In this document: positions 32,765 through 42,485 of the stretch, piece by piece
Numbering within the stretch: position 1 is the stretch's first letter
Layout of the letters: every line of letters starts with the position of its first letter
DNA from: Lacrimispora sp. BS-2
GTDB lineage: Bacteria > Bacillota > Clostridia > Lachnospirales > Lachnospiraceae
Assembly (NCBI RefSeq): GCF_040207125.1
Contig: NZ_CP157940.1
Coordinates: forward strand, 2,480,001 to 2,544,000
Length of the DNA stretch: 64,000 bases
Direction: 5' to 3'
The notes under the pieces: generated by a model
The model's database searches: none
What the model was told of the DNA's origin: nothing
What the model saw: the letters and a program-made list of their open reading frames with translations, nothing else
Program-made: the position numbers and the translations under genes

Positions 32765-33709
32765 ATGGAAAAGAAAAAGAGAATTGTTATTGCGTTAGGC
32801 GGCAATGCTTTGGGAAACACTTTGCCGGAGCAGATGGCTGCAGTAAAGATCACGTCAAAAGCAATCGTTGACCTGATCGAAGAAGGCTGTGAAGTGGTGG
32901 TGGTTCACGGCAACGGCCCACAGGTCGGTATGATTAACAATGCAATGAGCGCATTAACCCGGGAAGATCCCAAGCAGCCCAACACTCCTCTTTCCGTCTG
33001 TGTAGCCATGAGCCAGGCTTATATCGGCTATGACTTACAGAATGCTTTAAGAGAAGAGCTGGTAAACAGGAACTTAAACAGCATTCCTGTAACCACCATG
33101 ATCACACAGGTACGTGTGGATGAAAACGATCCTGCTTTCAACTCTCCCAGCAAGCCTATCGGTCACTTCATGAGTGAAGAAGAAGCAAAGCTGGCTGAGG
33201 AAAAGTACGGATACATCACAAAGGAAGATGCCGGACGTGGATACCGCCGTGTGGTAGCATCCCCAAATCCTGCAGAAATTATTGAAATCGGCGCGATCCG
33301 CTCCCTTGTGGAAGCAGGACAGCTGGTTATCGCCTGCGGCGGCGGCGGTATTCCCGTAACTCGTCAGGGAAACCACTTAAAAGGCGCAAGTGCAGTTATT
33401 GACAAAGATTTTGCAAGTGAATTGCTGGCTGAGGAACTGGATGCAGACTTCTTAATCATCCTCACAGCAGTTGAGAAAGTAGCAATAAACTTCGGTAAAC
33501 CGGAAGAGAAATGGTTGGACGATATCACAACAGACGATGCCCGCAAGTATATTGGAGAAGGACACTTCGCTCCTGGCTCCATGCTGCCAAAGGTTCAGGC
33601 TGCCGTGAAATTCGCAGATTCCAAGGAAGGGCGCAATGCGCTCATCACCTTGCTGGAAAGAGCAAAAGAAGGAATCCTGGGGAAGACCGGAACTCATATT
33701 CATAAGTAA
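32765..33709 (+). CDS. arcC: Carbamate kinase
   Basis: This 314-residue protein is a normal-length carbamate kinase: VIALGGNALGNTLPEQM (about 8-24), VVVHGNGPQVGMINNAM (about 45-61), VIACGGGGIPV (about 190-200) and KDFASELLAEELDADFLIILTAVEKVA (in parts, about 215-240). It converts carbamoyl phosphate and ADP to carbamate and ATP. This makes the urate/purine branch energy-yielding. It lies between ygeW, the likely carbamoyl phosphate source, and the permease. Confidence 0.95.
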   Translation: MEKKKRIVIALGGNALGNTLPEQMAAVKITSKAIVDLIEEGCEVVVVHGNGPQVGMINNAMSALTREDPKQPNTPLSVCVAMSQAYIGYDLQNALREELVNRNLNSIPVTTMITQVRVDENDPAFNSPSKPIGHFMSEEEAKLAEEKYGYITKEDAGRGYRRVVASPNPAEIIEIGAIRSLVEAGQLVIACGGGGIPVTRQGNHLKGASAVIDKDFASELLAEELDADFLIILTAVEKVAINFGKPEEKWLDDITTDDARKYIGEGHFAPGSMLPKVQAAVKFADSKEGRNALITLLERAKEGILGKTGTHIHK

Positions 33710-33742
33710 ACCGTAAATCTTTCCTAAAGGAGGAATTTTACA

Positions 33743-35095
33743 ATGACGGAATCTAATAAGCAATACGCTTCTATATTTGAAATGGATGGTATCCCAAAAT
33801 TTTCACAGGCTATTCCACTGGCTATTCAGCATCTTGTGGCCATGATCGTAGGCTGTGTAACTCCTGCTATTATCGTATCAAACGTTGCCCAGCTTAGTGA
33901 TGCGGACAAGGTCATCCTGATTCAGGCTGCTCTGGTAGTATCCGCATTATCCACCCTGCTTCAGCTTTTCCCTGTAGGCAAAAAAGATGGCTTCCACTTA
34001 GGGGCCGCTCTTCCTGTTATCATGGGTATCAGCTTTGCCTATGTTCCAAGCATGCAGGCCATTGCCGCAGATTATGGCGTGGCCGCGATCTTAGGAGCAC
34101 AGATGGTCGGCGGTGTGGTTGCATTTATCGTAGGCTTTGGTGTAACACGTATCCGTAAATTCTTCCCACCGCTCATTACCGGAACGGTAGTATTCACCAT
34201 TGGGCTTTCTCTTTACCCAACAGCCATCAATTATATGGCCGGAGGTGTTGCCAATAAGGATGTAGAAGGTCTACTGCGGTACGGCTCCTGGCAAAACTGG
34301 CTTGTGGCACTTATTACCCTGGCTGTTGTAACCGGTCTGAACCACTTTGGAAAAGGCATTTTTAAGCTGGCTTCTATTCTGATCGGTCTTATGGTTGGTT
34401 ATGTCGTTGCCCTCTTCTTTGGCATGATAGATTTTGCCAGCGTGGGAGCTGCAACCATTTTCCAGGTTCCACAGCCGCTTCATTTTGGAATTGTATTTGA
34501 ACCATCCTCATGTGTTGCCATTGGACTCTTATTTGCGATCAACTCTGTTCAGGCAATCGGTGACTTTACGGCCACTACAACAGGATCTATCGATCGTGAA
34601 CCAACGAATAAAGAACTTCAGGGCGGAATTATGGGCTATGGCTTTACCAACTTCTTTGGTGCCCTTTTAGGAGGCCTTCCCACTGCAACTTACAGCCAGA
34701 ACGTAGGAATCGTAACAACAACTAAGGTTGTCAACCGTTGCATTATGGGACTGACTGCAGTCATCTTATTAGCAGCCGGATTAATTCCTAAGTTTTCCGC
34801 TCTACTTACTACGATTCCCCAGTGTGTTCTTGGAGGTGCTACCGTATCGGTATTTGCTTCCATCGCCATGACAGGAATAAGACTTATTACATCAGAGAAG
34901 ATGACCTTCCGGAACTCTTCAATCGTAGGTCTTTCTGTTGCTCTCGGTATGGGAGTTTCTCAGGCTCCGGCCTCTTTACAGACTTTCCCAGCCTGGGCTA
35001 CCACCATTTTCGGTCGTTCCCCAGTCGTTGTAGCAACAATTTTAGCAATCTTTTTAAATATTATATTACCGAAAGATCAGGCAAGTAAGAATTAA
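33743..35095 (+). CDS. Xanthine/uric acid permease (NCS2 family)
   Basis: This 450-residue membrane protein has about 14 hydrophobic segments and the NCS2 core: PLAIQHLVAMIVGCVTPAII at the start, QAIGDFTATTTGSIDREPT near 272-290 and the signature YSQNVGIVTTTKVVNRCI near 318-335. It imports an oxidised purine by proton symport; uric acid or xanthine is most likely given the gene order. AAAGGAGG precedes the ATG and a strong terminator follows the stop. The AzgA-family permease at 45282 handles other purine bases. Confidence 0.9.
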   Translation: MTESNKQYASIFEMDGIPKFSQAIPLAIQHLVAMIVGCVTPAIIVSNVAQLSDADKVILIQAALVVSALSTLLQLFPVGKKDGFHLGAALPVIMGISFAYVPSMQAIAADYGVAAILGAQMVGGVVAFIVGFGVTRIRKFFPPLITGTVVFTIGLSLYPTAINYMAGGVANKDVEGLLRYGSWQNWLVALITLAVVTGLNHFGKGIFKLASILIGLMVGYVVALFFGMIDFASVGAATIFQVPQPLHFGIVFEPSSCVAIGLLFAINSVQAIGDFTATTTGSIDREPTNKELQGGIMGYGFTNFFGALLGGLPTATYSQNVGIVTTTKVVNRCIMGLTAVILLAAGLIPKFSALLTTIPQCVLGGATVSVFASIAMTGIRLITSEKMTFRNSSIVGLSVALGMGVSQAPASLQTFPAWATTIFGRSPVVVATILAIFLNIILPKDQASKN

Positions 35096-35131
35096 AAGAG
35101 AGCAGGTCCTTTCAGGACCTGCTCTCTTTAC
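35095..35131 (+). terminator. Bidirectional terminator after the permease
   Basis: AAAGAGAGCAGGTCC pairs with GGACCTGCTCTCTTT around TTTCA. The purine operon ends here; the converging chitinase gene may also use it. Confidence 0.9.
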
Positions 35132-35175
35132 TGGCTGAGGGTGTCCCCACCTGTGTAAGCCTTACCATGCACGTA

Positions 35176-36741
35176 TTAATTGGAGCCGTTCTGCAGCTCC
35201 CATGGTCCCCCGGCAGAAGGGATATCACCTTTTGTCCACCATTTGCACAGGTAAGTCTTCCCCTGGTATATCACGGTCTGGCCGGCAGTGTAGACAACAT
35301 CGGCCTCCCATGTATCACCGCCAGGCAGCTGGTTCTCCGTAACCGATACTGTTACCGCATTGCTTGCCGCTGTGGCAGTTTTGTTACCTGCAGCCGCGCT
35401 GTCTGTGTTGATGACAAGGCAGTAGTAATAGTTCGTACCTTCTGTGCCTGTGGGCGGGTTGTAAGTTGAACTTGTTGCGCCGTTTATAGCGGTGCCACCG
35501 GTGTTAACTTTGCCGGAGACCTGATACCACTGGTAGCTGAGCGTACCTTTCGATACAGCAGCCGCCACTGTCAGAACCGCCGTCCCATCAAGACGTACCG
35601 ACTGGTCAGACGGCTGGCTGGTGATGATGGGTGTTTGCGCATCCGCGGACGGCTGGAGATTGTTTGCTGCGGTGATAATCGGGGCGATTGTGTTGACAAA
35701 GCTGTTGCCGCCACTTTCATCCCAGCCGATAGACCAGGTCATAATTCCACGGTAAGTGGGATATTGGGCAAGCAGGGTATTCAAGGCTGAAGCATAAACT
35801 GAAACGCTTTGTGCGCCACTGCCCGCGCCATTGCGTGCAGGAACTCCAAAAGCTACCTGATCGGGCCTCAATCCCACAAAAGTTCCTTTGTCCATAGATA
35901 CAAAACCTGTTATGAGCATCTCCGAAAGACGGATATAGCCTTCGGCAGAATATACTTGCGTAAAAGGCGGGCCGGCATTTGCCGATGGCTGTAACCAGGT
36001 AAAGTCCGCGTTAAAGCCATTATAGTACTGGGGATGAATATAGGTCAGGATATCGCGGCAAGCGTCAAGAACAGGCAGGAAGGCACCGTAATTCCCTGTG
36101 CTGATAGCACCGCCCTGAACGTAGCAATACTCCGGAGCGGCCGAAATAATAAAGTCAGATCCGTAAGTATTTTTGAGGTTACGCAGGATATATTCCAGAT
36201 TTATGGACTGTTGCGTGGTAAGGCTGCCAATTCTGTCAGCATTCATACAAGAGATGGAACTACCCTCAAAATCCACATCAAAGCCGTCAAAATCGTATTC
36301 ATCAATGATTGCTTTGACCCCATTAAGGAAAATATCCCGTTGAGAAGCATTGTCAAGGTGGACAACGCCATTTTGTCCGCCGCAGGAGATTACGACTTTC
36401 TTGCCCTGTGCTTTCAACGTTTGAATATCCGCTTTGAATGCTGCTGCCTGCTGAGCCTCCGAGCCAGAATAAACGGCTGAAAGGTCCATTGACAGGCATG
36501 GAGTGTAATAATTCCCTTTTGTCTCAATAAATGAAACGTTTATAACGTCCCATCCCTGACTCGCCTGAGCCAATGTTTTGTTGCTTCCCCCGTTTCCGCC
36601 CAGCCAGTAACCTATATTTACATGCGGTTTAAGCGGTGTGCCTGATGCGGCAAACGCAGGTGCTGCCGGCATCATAGAGGAAAGCAGGATTATTACGGCC
36701 AAAAATGCCGCCGTAATGGATTTTCGTTTGAATCTACTCAT
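35176..36741 (-). CDS. Secreted GH18 chitinase with Ig-like and CBM5/12 domains
   Basis: This 521-residue secreted protein has a signal peptide (about 1-31, cleavage after AFA), a GH18 domain (about 36-345) with the catalytic DGFDVDFEG (Glu 159) and SCGGQNG strand, an Ig-like bacterial domain (about 366-455) and a C-terminal chitin-binding CBM5/12 module (about 475-518; WEADVVYTAGQTVIYQGKTY). It should cleave chitin or related N-acetylglucosamine glycans outside the cell. Ig-like spacers are common in extracellular glycanases. Its codon and sequence style differ a little from its neighbours and it splits the purine genes in two, so recent acquisition is possible. Confidence 0.9.
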   Translation of the reverse strand: MSRFKRKSITAAFLAVIILLSSMMPAAPAFAASGTPLKPHVNIGYWLGGNGGSNKTLAQASQGWDVINVSFIETKGNYYTPCLSMDLSAVYSGSEAQQAAAFKADIQTLKAQGKKVVISCGGQNGVVHLDNASQRDIFLNGVKAIIDEYDFDGFDVDFEGSSISCMNADRIGSLTTQQSINLEYILRNLKNTYGSDFIISAAPEYCYVQGGAISTGNYGAFLPVLDACRDILTYIHPQYYNGFNADFTWLQPSANAGPPFTQVYSAEGYIRLSEMLITGFVSMDKGTFVGLRPDQVAFGVPARNGAGSGAQSVSVYASALNTLLAQYPTYRGIMTWSIGWDESGGNSFVNTIAPIITAANNLQPSADAQTPIITSQPSDQSVRLDGTAVLTVAAAVSKGTLSYQWYQVSGKVNTGGTAINGATSSTYNPPTGTEGTNYYYCLVINTDSAAAGNKTATAASNAVTVSVTENQLPGGDTWEADVVYTAGQTVIYQGKTYLCKWWTKGDIPSAGGPWELQNGSN

Positions 36742-37180
36742 AAAAACCCCCCATTTCTGATTTAATTTATTTACCCACTGATTCCTGTAACATCAATCCG
36801 GCCATAAATAAATCTTGCAAAGTTAGAAAATCAACCTTTTCACCTCCTGTCTTTTCCATTCTGTCATTCGTGGATTGATTGCCCCAGGTCAATAGTTTGC
36901 CACAAGTTATACCGTCTATTTCACTTCTAACACTTATGACACATAAATCCTATATACCTGACATAAAATTGTAATTATATTACTTAAATCATATCATGGG
37001 TTTCAACATTATCCTAAACAAACTCATAGCAAGTCACGATAAAATTCGACAATAAATAGTGACCCCACATCTGTATGTTCATGGATTTGTCGAAAACTGT
37101 TCATAAGAAAAGAACAGAAACCGAGTTTACCACATACAGAAGGAGGTCACTGCAATGAATATAGCCCCTTTCCTATTGTC
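36742..37180. other. Intergenic segment with a 9-codon open frame
   Basis: No gene fits here. The segment contains the GGGGGG-type ribosome site of the chitinase and several AT-rich tracts. AGAAGGAGGTCACTGCA precedes an ATG at 37155 that reads MNIAPFLLS and stops. GTCGA-like inverted pieces lie near 37048 and 37089. It could be the debris of a mobile element or a leader peptide, but I cannot decide. Confidence 0.3.
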
Positions 37181-39430
37181 CTAAAGCTTCCAGATATCCT
37201 TATTATATTCCAGAATAGTCCGGTCTGAAGAGAAATACCCTGCCTTGCTGATGTTTATTAACATCTTTTTCGCCCAGCCTAAAGAATCCTCATAATCCTT
37301 GTAGATTCTTTCCCTGGCAGCCGCGTAAGCGCTGTAATCCAGCAGGGTCATGAACCAGTCCTTTTTTAATATCTCATCATAAAGCCGTTTTAAGTTCTCT
37401 TTATGGCCGATGGCAGTCATCTCCGCTCCCACCATAAAGTCCAGAGCTTCCCGGATATCAGAATCCTTTTTATAATAGTCCTTAGATACATAATCCGCTT
37501 TTTCGTAATGCTTGATTACCTTTTCACTGGATTCCCCGAAAATATAAATATTATCCTTTCCCACCAGCTCTGCAATCTCCACATTGGCACCATCCATGGT
37601 TCCAAGTGTTACCGCACCATTTAGCATGAACTTCATGTTTCCGGTCCCGCTGGCCTCCTTGGAAGCGAGGGAAATCTGCTGGGAGATATCACAGGCAGGA
37701 ATCAGCTTTTCCGCCTTGGATACGTTATAGTTTTCCACCATCACCACCCTTAAATAAGGGCTTACCTGGGGATCATTGTTAATTAACTCCTGAAGGCATA
37801 AGATCAGGTGAATAATATCCTTTGCAATCACATAGGCAGGAGCCGCCTTTGCACCGAAAATCACGGTAATCGGAGTGGAGGGCAGGTTTCCTTTTTTTAT
37901 CTCTAAATACTTGTGTATCACATAAAGGGCATTCATCTGCTGTCTTTTGTACTCATGGAGGCGCTTGATCTGGATATCATAAATGGAGTTTTCATTTATT
38001 TCCGTTCCCTGAGTTGACATGAGATATTCTTTTAATGCTATCTTGTTTTGTTTTTTGATATCCAGGATTGCCCTTAAGGTCGCTTCATCATCAAATGCAG
38101 CCAGTTTTTCCAACTCCATGGCATCCTTCTTATACCCCTCTCCGATTCTGGAAGTGATCAGCTGAGTAAGCAGCGGATTGCAGTGGAGAAGCCACCGGCG
38201 GAAAGTGATTCCGTTGGTCTTATTAGAGAATTTCTCCGGATAAATATCATAAAACTTCTTTAATTCGCTTTTTTTCAGGATTTCCGTATGAAGGTACGCC
38301 ACTCCATTGACGCTGAAGCCATAATGGATATCCATATGGGCCATATGCACCAGATCCTTTTCATCTATAATACCAACGGAAGGGTCCTTATGAGCCTTGC
38401 GGACCTGTTTATCAAGCTTCTTTATAACAGGCACTAACTGGGGTACGGCTTCCTCTAAATATTCCATAGGCCACTTTTCAAGGGCTTCCGCAAGAATGGT
38501 ATGATTGGTGTAAGCACAGGTTCTGCTGACAATCTCCGCCGCCTTTTCAAAGGAAATTCCCTTCAGGGTTAAAAGACGTATCAGCTCCGGGATCACCATG
38601 GAAGGGTGGGTATCATTAATCTGGATCACCGCATAATCCGGTAAGTCATATAGCTTGCAGCCCTTTTTCACACACTCATCAAGAATATACTGGGCACCGC
38701 TGCTGACCATAAAATACTGCTGGTAAATACGAAGCTTTCTGCCAGCCTCATCGCTGTCATCAGGATAAAGGAATAAGGTCAGGTTCTTTTTAATATCCTC
38801 TTTATCAAAGGAAATCCCATCTTTTATGATCTCCTCATCAATGGTTTCCAAGTCAAACAGATGAAGCTGATTGGTCCGTCCCTCATAGCCGGTCACCCCT
38901 ATATCATACATTCTGGAACGAACGGTCATCCCTCCAAAGGTTACGGGATAACTGACCTCTGTCTTCTTAAGCCAGCTGTTTTGCTCTATCCAGGGATTGG
39001 GATTTTCTGCCTGAAGATGGTCCTCAAAGCTCTGCTTAAATAAACCAAAGTGATAATTAAGCCCAATTCCGTCTCCGTTTAAGCCAAGGGTTGCCATGGA
39101 ATCCAGAAAACAGGCTGCAAGACGTCCCAGGCCGCCGTTTCCAAGAGACGGCTCCGGCTCTATTTCCTCGATCTCACAAATATTTTTACCGTTTTTTACA
39201 AGAACCTGGCGGACCTCTTCATACATTCCCAGGTTGATCAGATTATTGGAAAGCAGCTTTCCCATCAGGAATTCCGCAGACAAATAATATACTTTCTTCT
39301 TTCCTTCTTCCTGCCGTCTTTTTTCCGCCTCTTCTCCCACGATTTTCAGCAGTGCAGAATAAATTTCCTTATTAGAACACTGACTTACTGCTTTCTTATA
39401 TATTTCAAAAATCCGCTGCTCAAGATTCAT
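37181..39430 (-). CDS. glgP: Glycogen/maltodextrin phosphorylase
   Basis: This 749-residue enzyme is an alpha-glucan phosphorylase. [20 protein letters not shown] lies near residues 72-91, [11 protein letters not shown] near 105-115, and the PLP-Lys motif [15 protein letters not shown] near 640-654. It releases glucose 1-phosphate from stored glycogen. It is slightly shorter than the E. coli enzyme (about 800), as is usual in clostridia. I chose the ATG at 39430 with AGGAGAGG in front; a longer frame from 39505 is not supported. The divergent neighbour is an AraC regulator. Confidence 0.9.
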   Translation of the reverse strand: MNLEQRIFEIYKKAVSQCSNKEIYSALLKIVGEEAEKRRQEEGKKKVYYLSAEFLMGKLLSNNLINLGMYEEVRQVLVKNGKNICEIEEIEPEPSLGNGGLGRLAACFLDSMATLGLNGDGIGLNYHFGLFKQSFEDHLQAENPNPWIEQNSWLKKTEVSYPVTFGGMTVRSRMYDIGVTGYEGRTNQLHLFDLETIDEEIIKDGISFDKEDIKKNLTLFLYPDDSDEAGRKLRIYQQYFMVSSGAQYILDECVKKGCKLYDLPDYAVIQINDTHPSMVIPELIRLLTLKGISFEKAAEIVSRTCAYTNHTILAEALEKWPMEYLEEAVPQLVPVIKKLDKQVRKAHKDPSVGIIDEKDLVHMAHMDIHYGFSVNGVAYLHTEILKKSELKKFYDIYPEKFSNKTNGITFRRWLLHCNPLLTQLITSRIGEGYKKDAMELEKLAAFDDEATLRAILDIKKQNKIALKEYLMSTQGTEINENSIYDIQIKRLHEYKRQQMNALYVIHKYLEIKKGNLPSTPITVIFGAKAAPAYVIAKDIIHLILCLQELINNDPQVSPYLRVVMVENYNVSKAEKLIPACDISQQISLASKEASGTGNMKFMLNGAVTLGTMDGANVEIAELVGKDNIYIFGESSEKVIKHYEKADYVSKDYYKKDSDIREALDFMVGAEMTAIGHKENLKRLYDEILKKDWFMTLLDYSAYAAARERIYKDYEDSLGWAKKMLINISKAGYFSSDRTILEYNKDIWKL

Positions 39431-39469
39431 AATGACCTCTCCTTTTTTGTTTTTTAACATTACTCTTGT

Positions 39470-39526
39470 ATTATAGTATCCCATGCAGTGTTTATCTTGC
39501 AGCATTCTGGCATATTATGATACAAT
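39470..39526. promoter_or_regulatory. Divergent promoters of glgP and the AraC gene
   Basis: On the plus strand, TTGCAG (39497-39502) and TACAAT (39521-39526) with an 18-base spacer precede the AraC gene. On the minus strand, a TATAAT (plus 39470-39475) with a poor -35 box precedes glgP. The two face away from each other. Confidence 0.5.
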
Positions 39527-39568
39527 ACTATCATCAACCATTAAAATTTTTCGAAAAACAGGAGTTTT

Positions 39569-40465
39569 ATGAATATCATACAGTACGAAAACTATCAGGA
39601 GAAGCATGAGCAGGACCCTTCCGGTTTTCCTTACCTGACTTATCCCTGCACCATACCCCTGGATTTTAACAAGGTTCCCCTGCACTGGCACGATGAGATG
39701 GAATTCATCTACATTAAAAAAGGAACCGGACTGGTGTCCGTGGATTTTATTCCCTATGAAGTCCACGGTGGCGACATCATCGTCGTCTGCCCCGGTAAGC
39801 TTCATACCATTGAAAAATGGAACCAGGAATCCATGGAATATGAAAATATCATTTTTGATTTAAACCTGCTGCGGTCCAGGCAGCCGGATATCTGCTGGGA
39901 AACCTATCTCTCCCCCATCAGCCTGGGACAGAAAAATCTTCCGGTGCTCTTGACGAAAAGCCTTTCCAGTTACAGCAGGATTGCTTCCTGCTTAGACCAG
40001 ATCGATCAGATCCGCGAAACATTTCCGGAGGGCTATGAGCTGTTAATCAAAGGAAAGCTATTTGAACTGTTTTTTCTTTTCTGGAACAATGAGCCGGCGT
40101 CCCCCTCTCCTTCTCCCCGTCCCCAAAAGGAGCTGGAACGGACCAGGCAGATCCTTAAATATGTGGAGCAGCATTACAGCAGGCCGCTTTCCATAGAAGA
40201 AGTATCAGCTGCCTGCGGCATGAGCCAGTCTCATTTTATGAGATTTTTTAAGAAAACCATGGGAATGCCCTTTACCGCTTACTTAAATGATTACCGTCTG
40301 ACCATGGCCTCCAGGCTGCTCCTCTCCTCCGAGGATTCTATTCTGACCATTGCAGGAGATACGGGGTTTAATAATCTGTCTTATTTTAACCGGATCTTTA
40401 AGGAAAAATTCGGAATAACCCCCAGGGAATTCAGAAGGCATATGGATATTCCTCCCTCCGTCTGA
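39569..40465 (+). CDS. AraC-family regulator with cupin sensor
   Basis: This 298-residue protein has an N-terminal cupin (about 20-100; PLHWHDEMEFIYIKKG with metal/ligand His) and a C-terminal pair of AraC helix-turn-helix motifs (about 200-295; PLSIEEVSAACGMSQSHFMRFFK and DTGFNNLSYFNRIFKEKFG). Such regulators typically sense sugars. It is transcribed away from glgP and is followed 36 bases later by the TspO-like gene, which may be co-transcribed. A role in carbohydrate storage or host-glycan use is plausible but unproven. Confidence 0.85.
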   Translation: MNIIQYENYQEKHEQDPSGFPYLTYPCTIPLDFNKVPLHWHDEMEFIYIKKGTGLVSVDFIPYEVHGGDIIVVCPGKLHTIEKWNQESMEYENIIFDLNLLRSRQPDICWETYLSPISLGQKNLPVLLTKSLSSYSRIASCLDQIDQIRETFPEGYELLIKGKLFELFFLFWNNEPASPSPSPRPQKELERTRQILKYVEQHYSRPLSIEEVSAACGMSQSHFMRFFKKTMGMPFTAYLNDYRLTMASRLLLSSEDSILTIAGDTGFNNLSYFNRIFKEKFGITPREFRRHMDIPPSV

Positions 40466-40501
40466 ATAAGATAGTATCAAATCAGAGACAGGAGAATCCA
40501 T

Positions 40502-40966
40502 ATGGATAGAAACCGGATTAAATTATATGCTTTCACCGCCGTTCCTTTAGGGGTTGGGGCTGTGACAGCATTTTGGGTGAGAAACAGCTTGTCCATATAT
40601 AAAAGCTTAAATCATCCTGCCCTTTCTCCCCCAATATGGCTGCTTCCCATCATATGGACCCTTCTATATATCCTCATGGGATTCGGCTCCTATCTGGCCG
40701 CTTCCTCACCTTCTCACAGAAAAGGAACGGCTCTCCGGTTATATGGAATTCAGCTGCTGCTGAACTTCCTCCGGATCCTGGTGTTTTTTAACTTAAAAAA
40801 CTATCTGCTGTCATTTTTGATTCTCCTTTTCCTTTGGTACTCTGTTGTAAAAATGATATCAGCCTTCTGGACCGTCAACCCGGATGCGGCGGTCTTGCAG
40901 GTTCCTTATCTGCTGTGGATCACATTTTACGGGTACTTAAACCTGGGAATCGTGTTTCTTAACTAA
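40502..40966 (+). CDS. TspO/MBR-family membrane protein
   Basis: This 154-residue protein has five hydrophobic segments and the TspO layout: SLNHPALSPPIWLLPIIWTL (about 36-55), LYILMGFGSYLAA, LLNFLRILVFF (about 90-100) and PYLLWITFYGYLNLGIVFLN at the end. In TspO proteins the third motif usually reads LNFxWS; the Trp is Arg here, which may alter tetrapyrrole binding. TspO binds porphyrins and related ligands. A strong terminator follows. Confidence 0.75.
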   Translation: MDRNRIKLYAFTAVPLGVGAVTAFWVRNSLSIYKSLNHPALSPPIWLLPIIWTLLYILMGFGSYLAASSPSHRKGTALRLYGIQLLLNFLRILVFFNLKNYLLSFLILLFLWYSVVKMISAFWTVNPDAAVLQVPYLLWITFYGYLNLGIVFLN

Positions 40967-40993
40967 AGCATGAACCACTCTCCATAATGACAC

Positions 40994-41048
40994 AAAAAAG
41001 GAGCAGGGCCAAGGCAACATTCTCTGTTGCCTTGGCCCTGCTCCTTTT
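40994..41048. terminator. Long bidirectional terminator
   Basis: AGGAGCAGGGCCAAGGCAAC pairs perfectly with GTTGCCTTGGCCCTGCTCCT (loop ATTCTCT), flanked by A6 and T4. It ends both the TspO gene and the xdh operon. Confidence 0.95.
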
Positions 41049-41070
41049 AAGCTGCTCTTATCATCTGCAT

Positions 41071-41565
41071 TTAGGATGGCAGCTTTCCCAATCTGCGGAG
41101 CATGGTTTTCTCTACCGCATTCAGGATATTCTCATAGCCTGTGCACCGGCATAAATGGCCGGACATCAGCTTTCTAAGTTCATCTCTGGTATACTCTTTT
41201 CCGCTTTCCAAAATTTCCACTGCTGACATGATAAATCCCGGCGTACAGAATCCGCACTGGACTGCTGCCTCGTCGATAAATGCCTGTTGGATGTCAGATA
41301 GCTCTCCATTTGGTCCCATCAGACTTTCCAGAGTTTTAATTTCTTTTCCATCTGCCCAGACTGCCAGATAGATGCAGGAATTGTAACATTCATGGTCTAT
41401 GATCACGTTGCAGGCTCCGCATTCTCCCACTTCACAGCCCTTTTTCACGGAAGTCAGACGGTAATCATCCCGCAGCATATCCGTAAGGGAAGCCCGTACA
41501 TCCACCATTGTTTCCGTGTACTTTCCATTGATGGTACATTTTACTAACTTATATTGTGCCGTCAT
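41071..41565 (-). CDS. xdhC: Xanthine dehydrogenase-type 2Fe-2S subunit
   Basis: This 164-residue protein is the small electron-transfer subunit. It has a plant-type ferredoxin motif GCEVGECGACNVIIDHECYN (about 39-58) and the second cluster motif CGFC...CRCTG (about 99-142). It passes electrons from the molybdenum site to the FAD subunit. It overlaps xdhB by four bases. The name follows the E. coli XdhABC scheme, where XdhC is the iron-sulfur subunit. Confidence 0.95.
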   Translation of the reverse strand: MTAQYKLVKCTINGKYTETMVDVRASLTDMLRDDYRLTSVKKGCEVGECGACNVIIDHECYNSCIYLAVWADGKEIKTLESLMGPNGELSDIQQAFIDEAAVQCGFCTPGFIMSAVEILESGKEYTRDELRKLMSGHLCRCTGYENILNAVEKTMLRRLGKLPS

Positions 41566-42446
41566 TCAATCTCACCTCCTGAAAGTTTCACTGATTCTAT
41601 GAAACAGCGGGTTGCCATTTCCACAGCAACGTGCTTACGGAAATCCTTTGAAGCACGCCAGCTGTCGCGGGGATTGATGTCTGCAAGTACTTCTTTTCCA
41701 AAGGCTTCTGCCAGTTCTTTTGATACAGGCTGTCCCTTTGCCAGGTTTTCTGCGCTTTTTGTGCGCATGGGAATAGGGCCTGCCACTCCATAAGCGATCC
41801 TTATGTCTTCCACAGTCTTTTTATCCTCTGACAGCTTTACATTTACGGAACAGCCTGTGGTGGCGATATCCATGGCGTTTCTGTTGGCGTATTTGATGTA
41901 ATGGCCTTTGTAGCCTTCATAACTTTTCTTTGGAATGATCACTGCTGTCTGAAGCTCTCCCTCTCTGATATCCACGGTTCCAGCCTTTATATAGAAATCG
42001 CTGATGGGAATCCGGCGGATGCCTTCCGGGCCTGTCAGTTCGATGATGGCATCCCATGCAAAAAGCGTGGAAGCTGAATCCGCTGAGGTAACCCCGTTGC
42101 AGGTGTTTCCGCCGATGGTGGCGATGTTTCTTATCTGGGGGCCACCCACCATATCCACCGCTTCACCAAGGACATTGATGTATTTTTGAATGATGGGGTC
42201 CTTGGTAATATGAGAGAAACTGGTGAGAGAGCCTATGCGAATGGCCTCTTCTCCGTCCAGCTTTACGCCTCTCATTTCATCGATCATATAAATGCTGATC
42301 AATTCCTTTCCGGCGCGTTTTCCCTCCCGCATCTGTATTAAAACGTCGCTTCCGCCTGCTATGATCTGGGCCTCAGGATGTTCCAAACGAAGCTTTACCG
42401 CTTCCTTTACGGTATTTGCTTCATATAATGCTTTCATATCATACAT
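41562..42446 (-). CDS. xdhB: Xanthine dehydrogenase-type FAD subunit
   Basis: This 294-residue protein has the FAD-binding domain of molybdenum hydroxylases: AQIIAGGSDVLIQMREGKR near 26-44 and GPQIRNIATIGGNTCNGVTS near 97-116, followed by a CO-dehydrogenase-flavoprotein C-terminal domain. It hands electrons to NAD(P)+ or a ferredoxin. AAGGAGG precedes the start; a second ATG is three codons on. It lies between xdhA and xdhC. Confidence 0.95.
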   Translation of the reverse strand: MYDMKALYEANTVKEAVKLRLEHPEAQIIAGGSDVLIQMREGKRAGKELISIYMIDEMRGVKLDGEEAIRIGSLTSFSHITKDPIIQKYINVLGEAVDMVGGPQIRNIATIGGNTCNGVTSADSASTLFAWDAIIELTGPEGIRRIPISDFYIKAGTVDIREGELQTAVIIPKKSYEGYKGHYIKYANRNAMDIATTGCSVNVKLSEDKKTVEDIRIAYGVAGPIPMRTKSAENLAKGQPVSKELAEAFGKEVLADINPRDSWRASKDFRKHVAVEMATRCFIESVKLSGGEIE

Positions 42447-42485
42447 AAAGCTTTCCTCCTTGCTATTAATGGCTGAACTGTAATA

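Noticed and set aside
37048..37190. Insertion sequence remnant
   Set aside because: Short inverted pieces and a 9-codon open frame are present, but there are no transposase motifs or clear terminal repeats, so only an uncertain intergenic entry is given.
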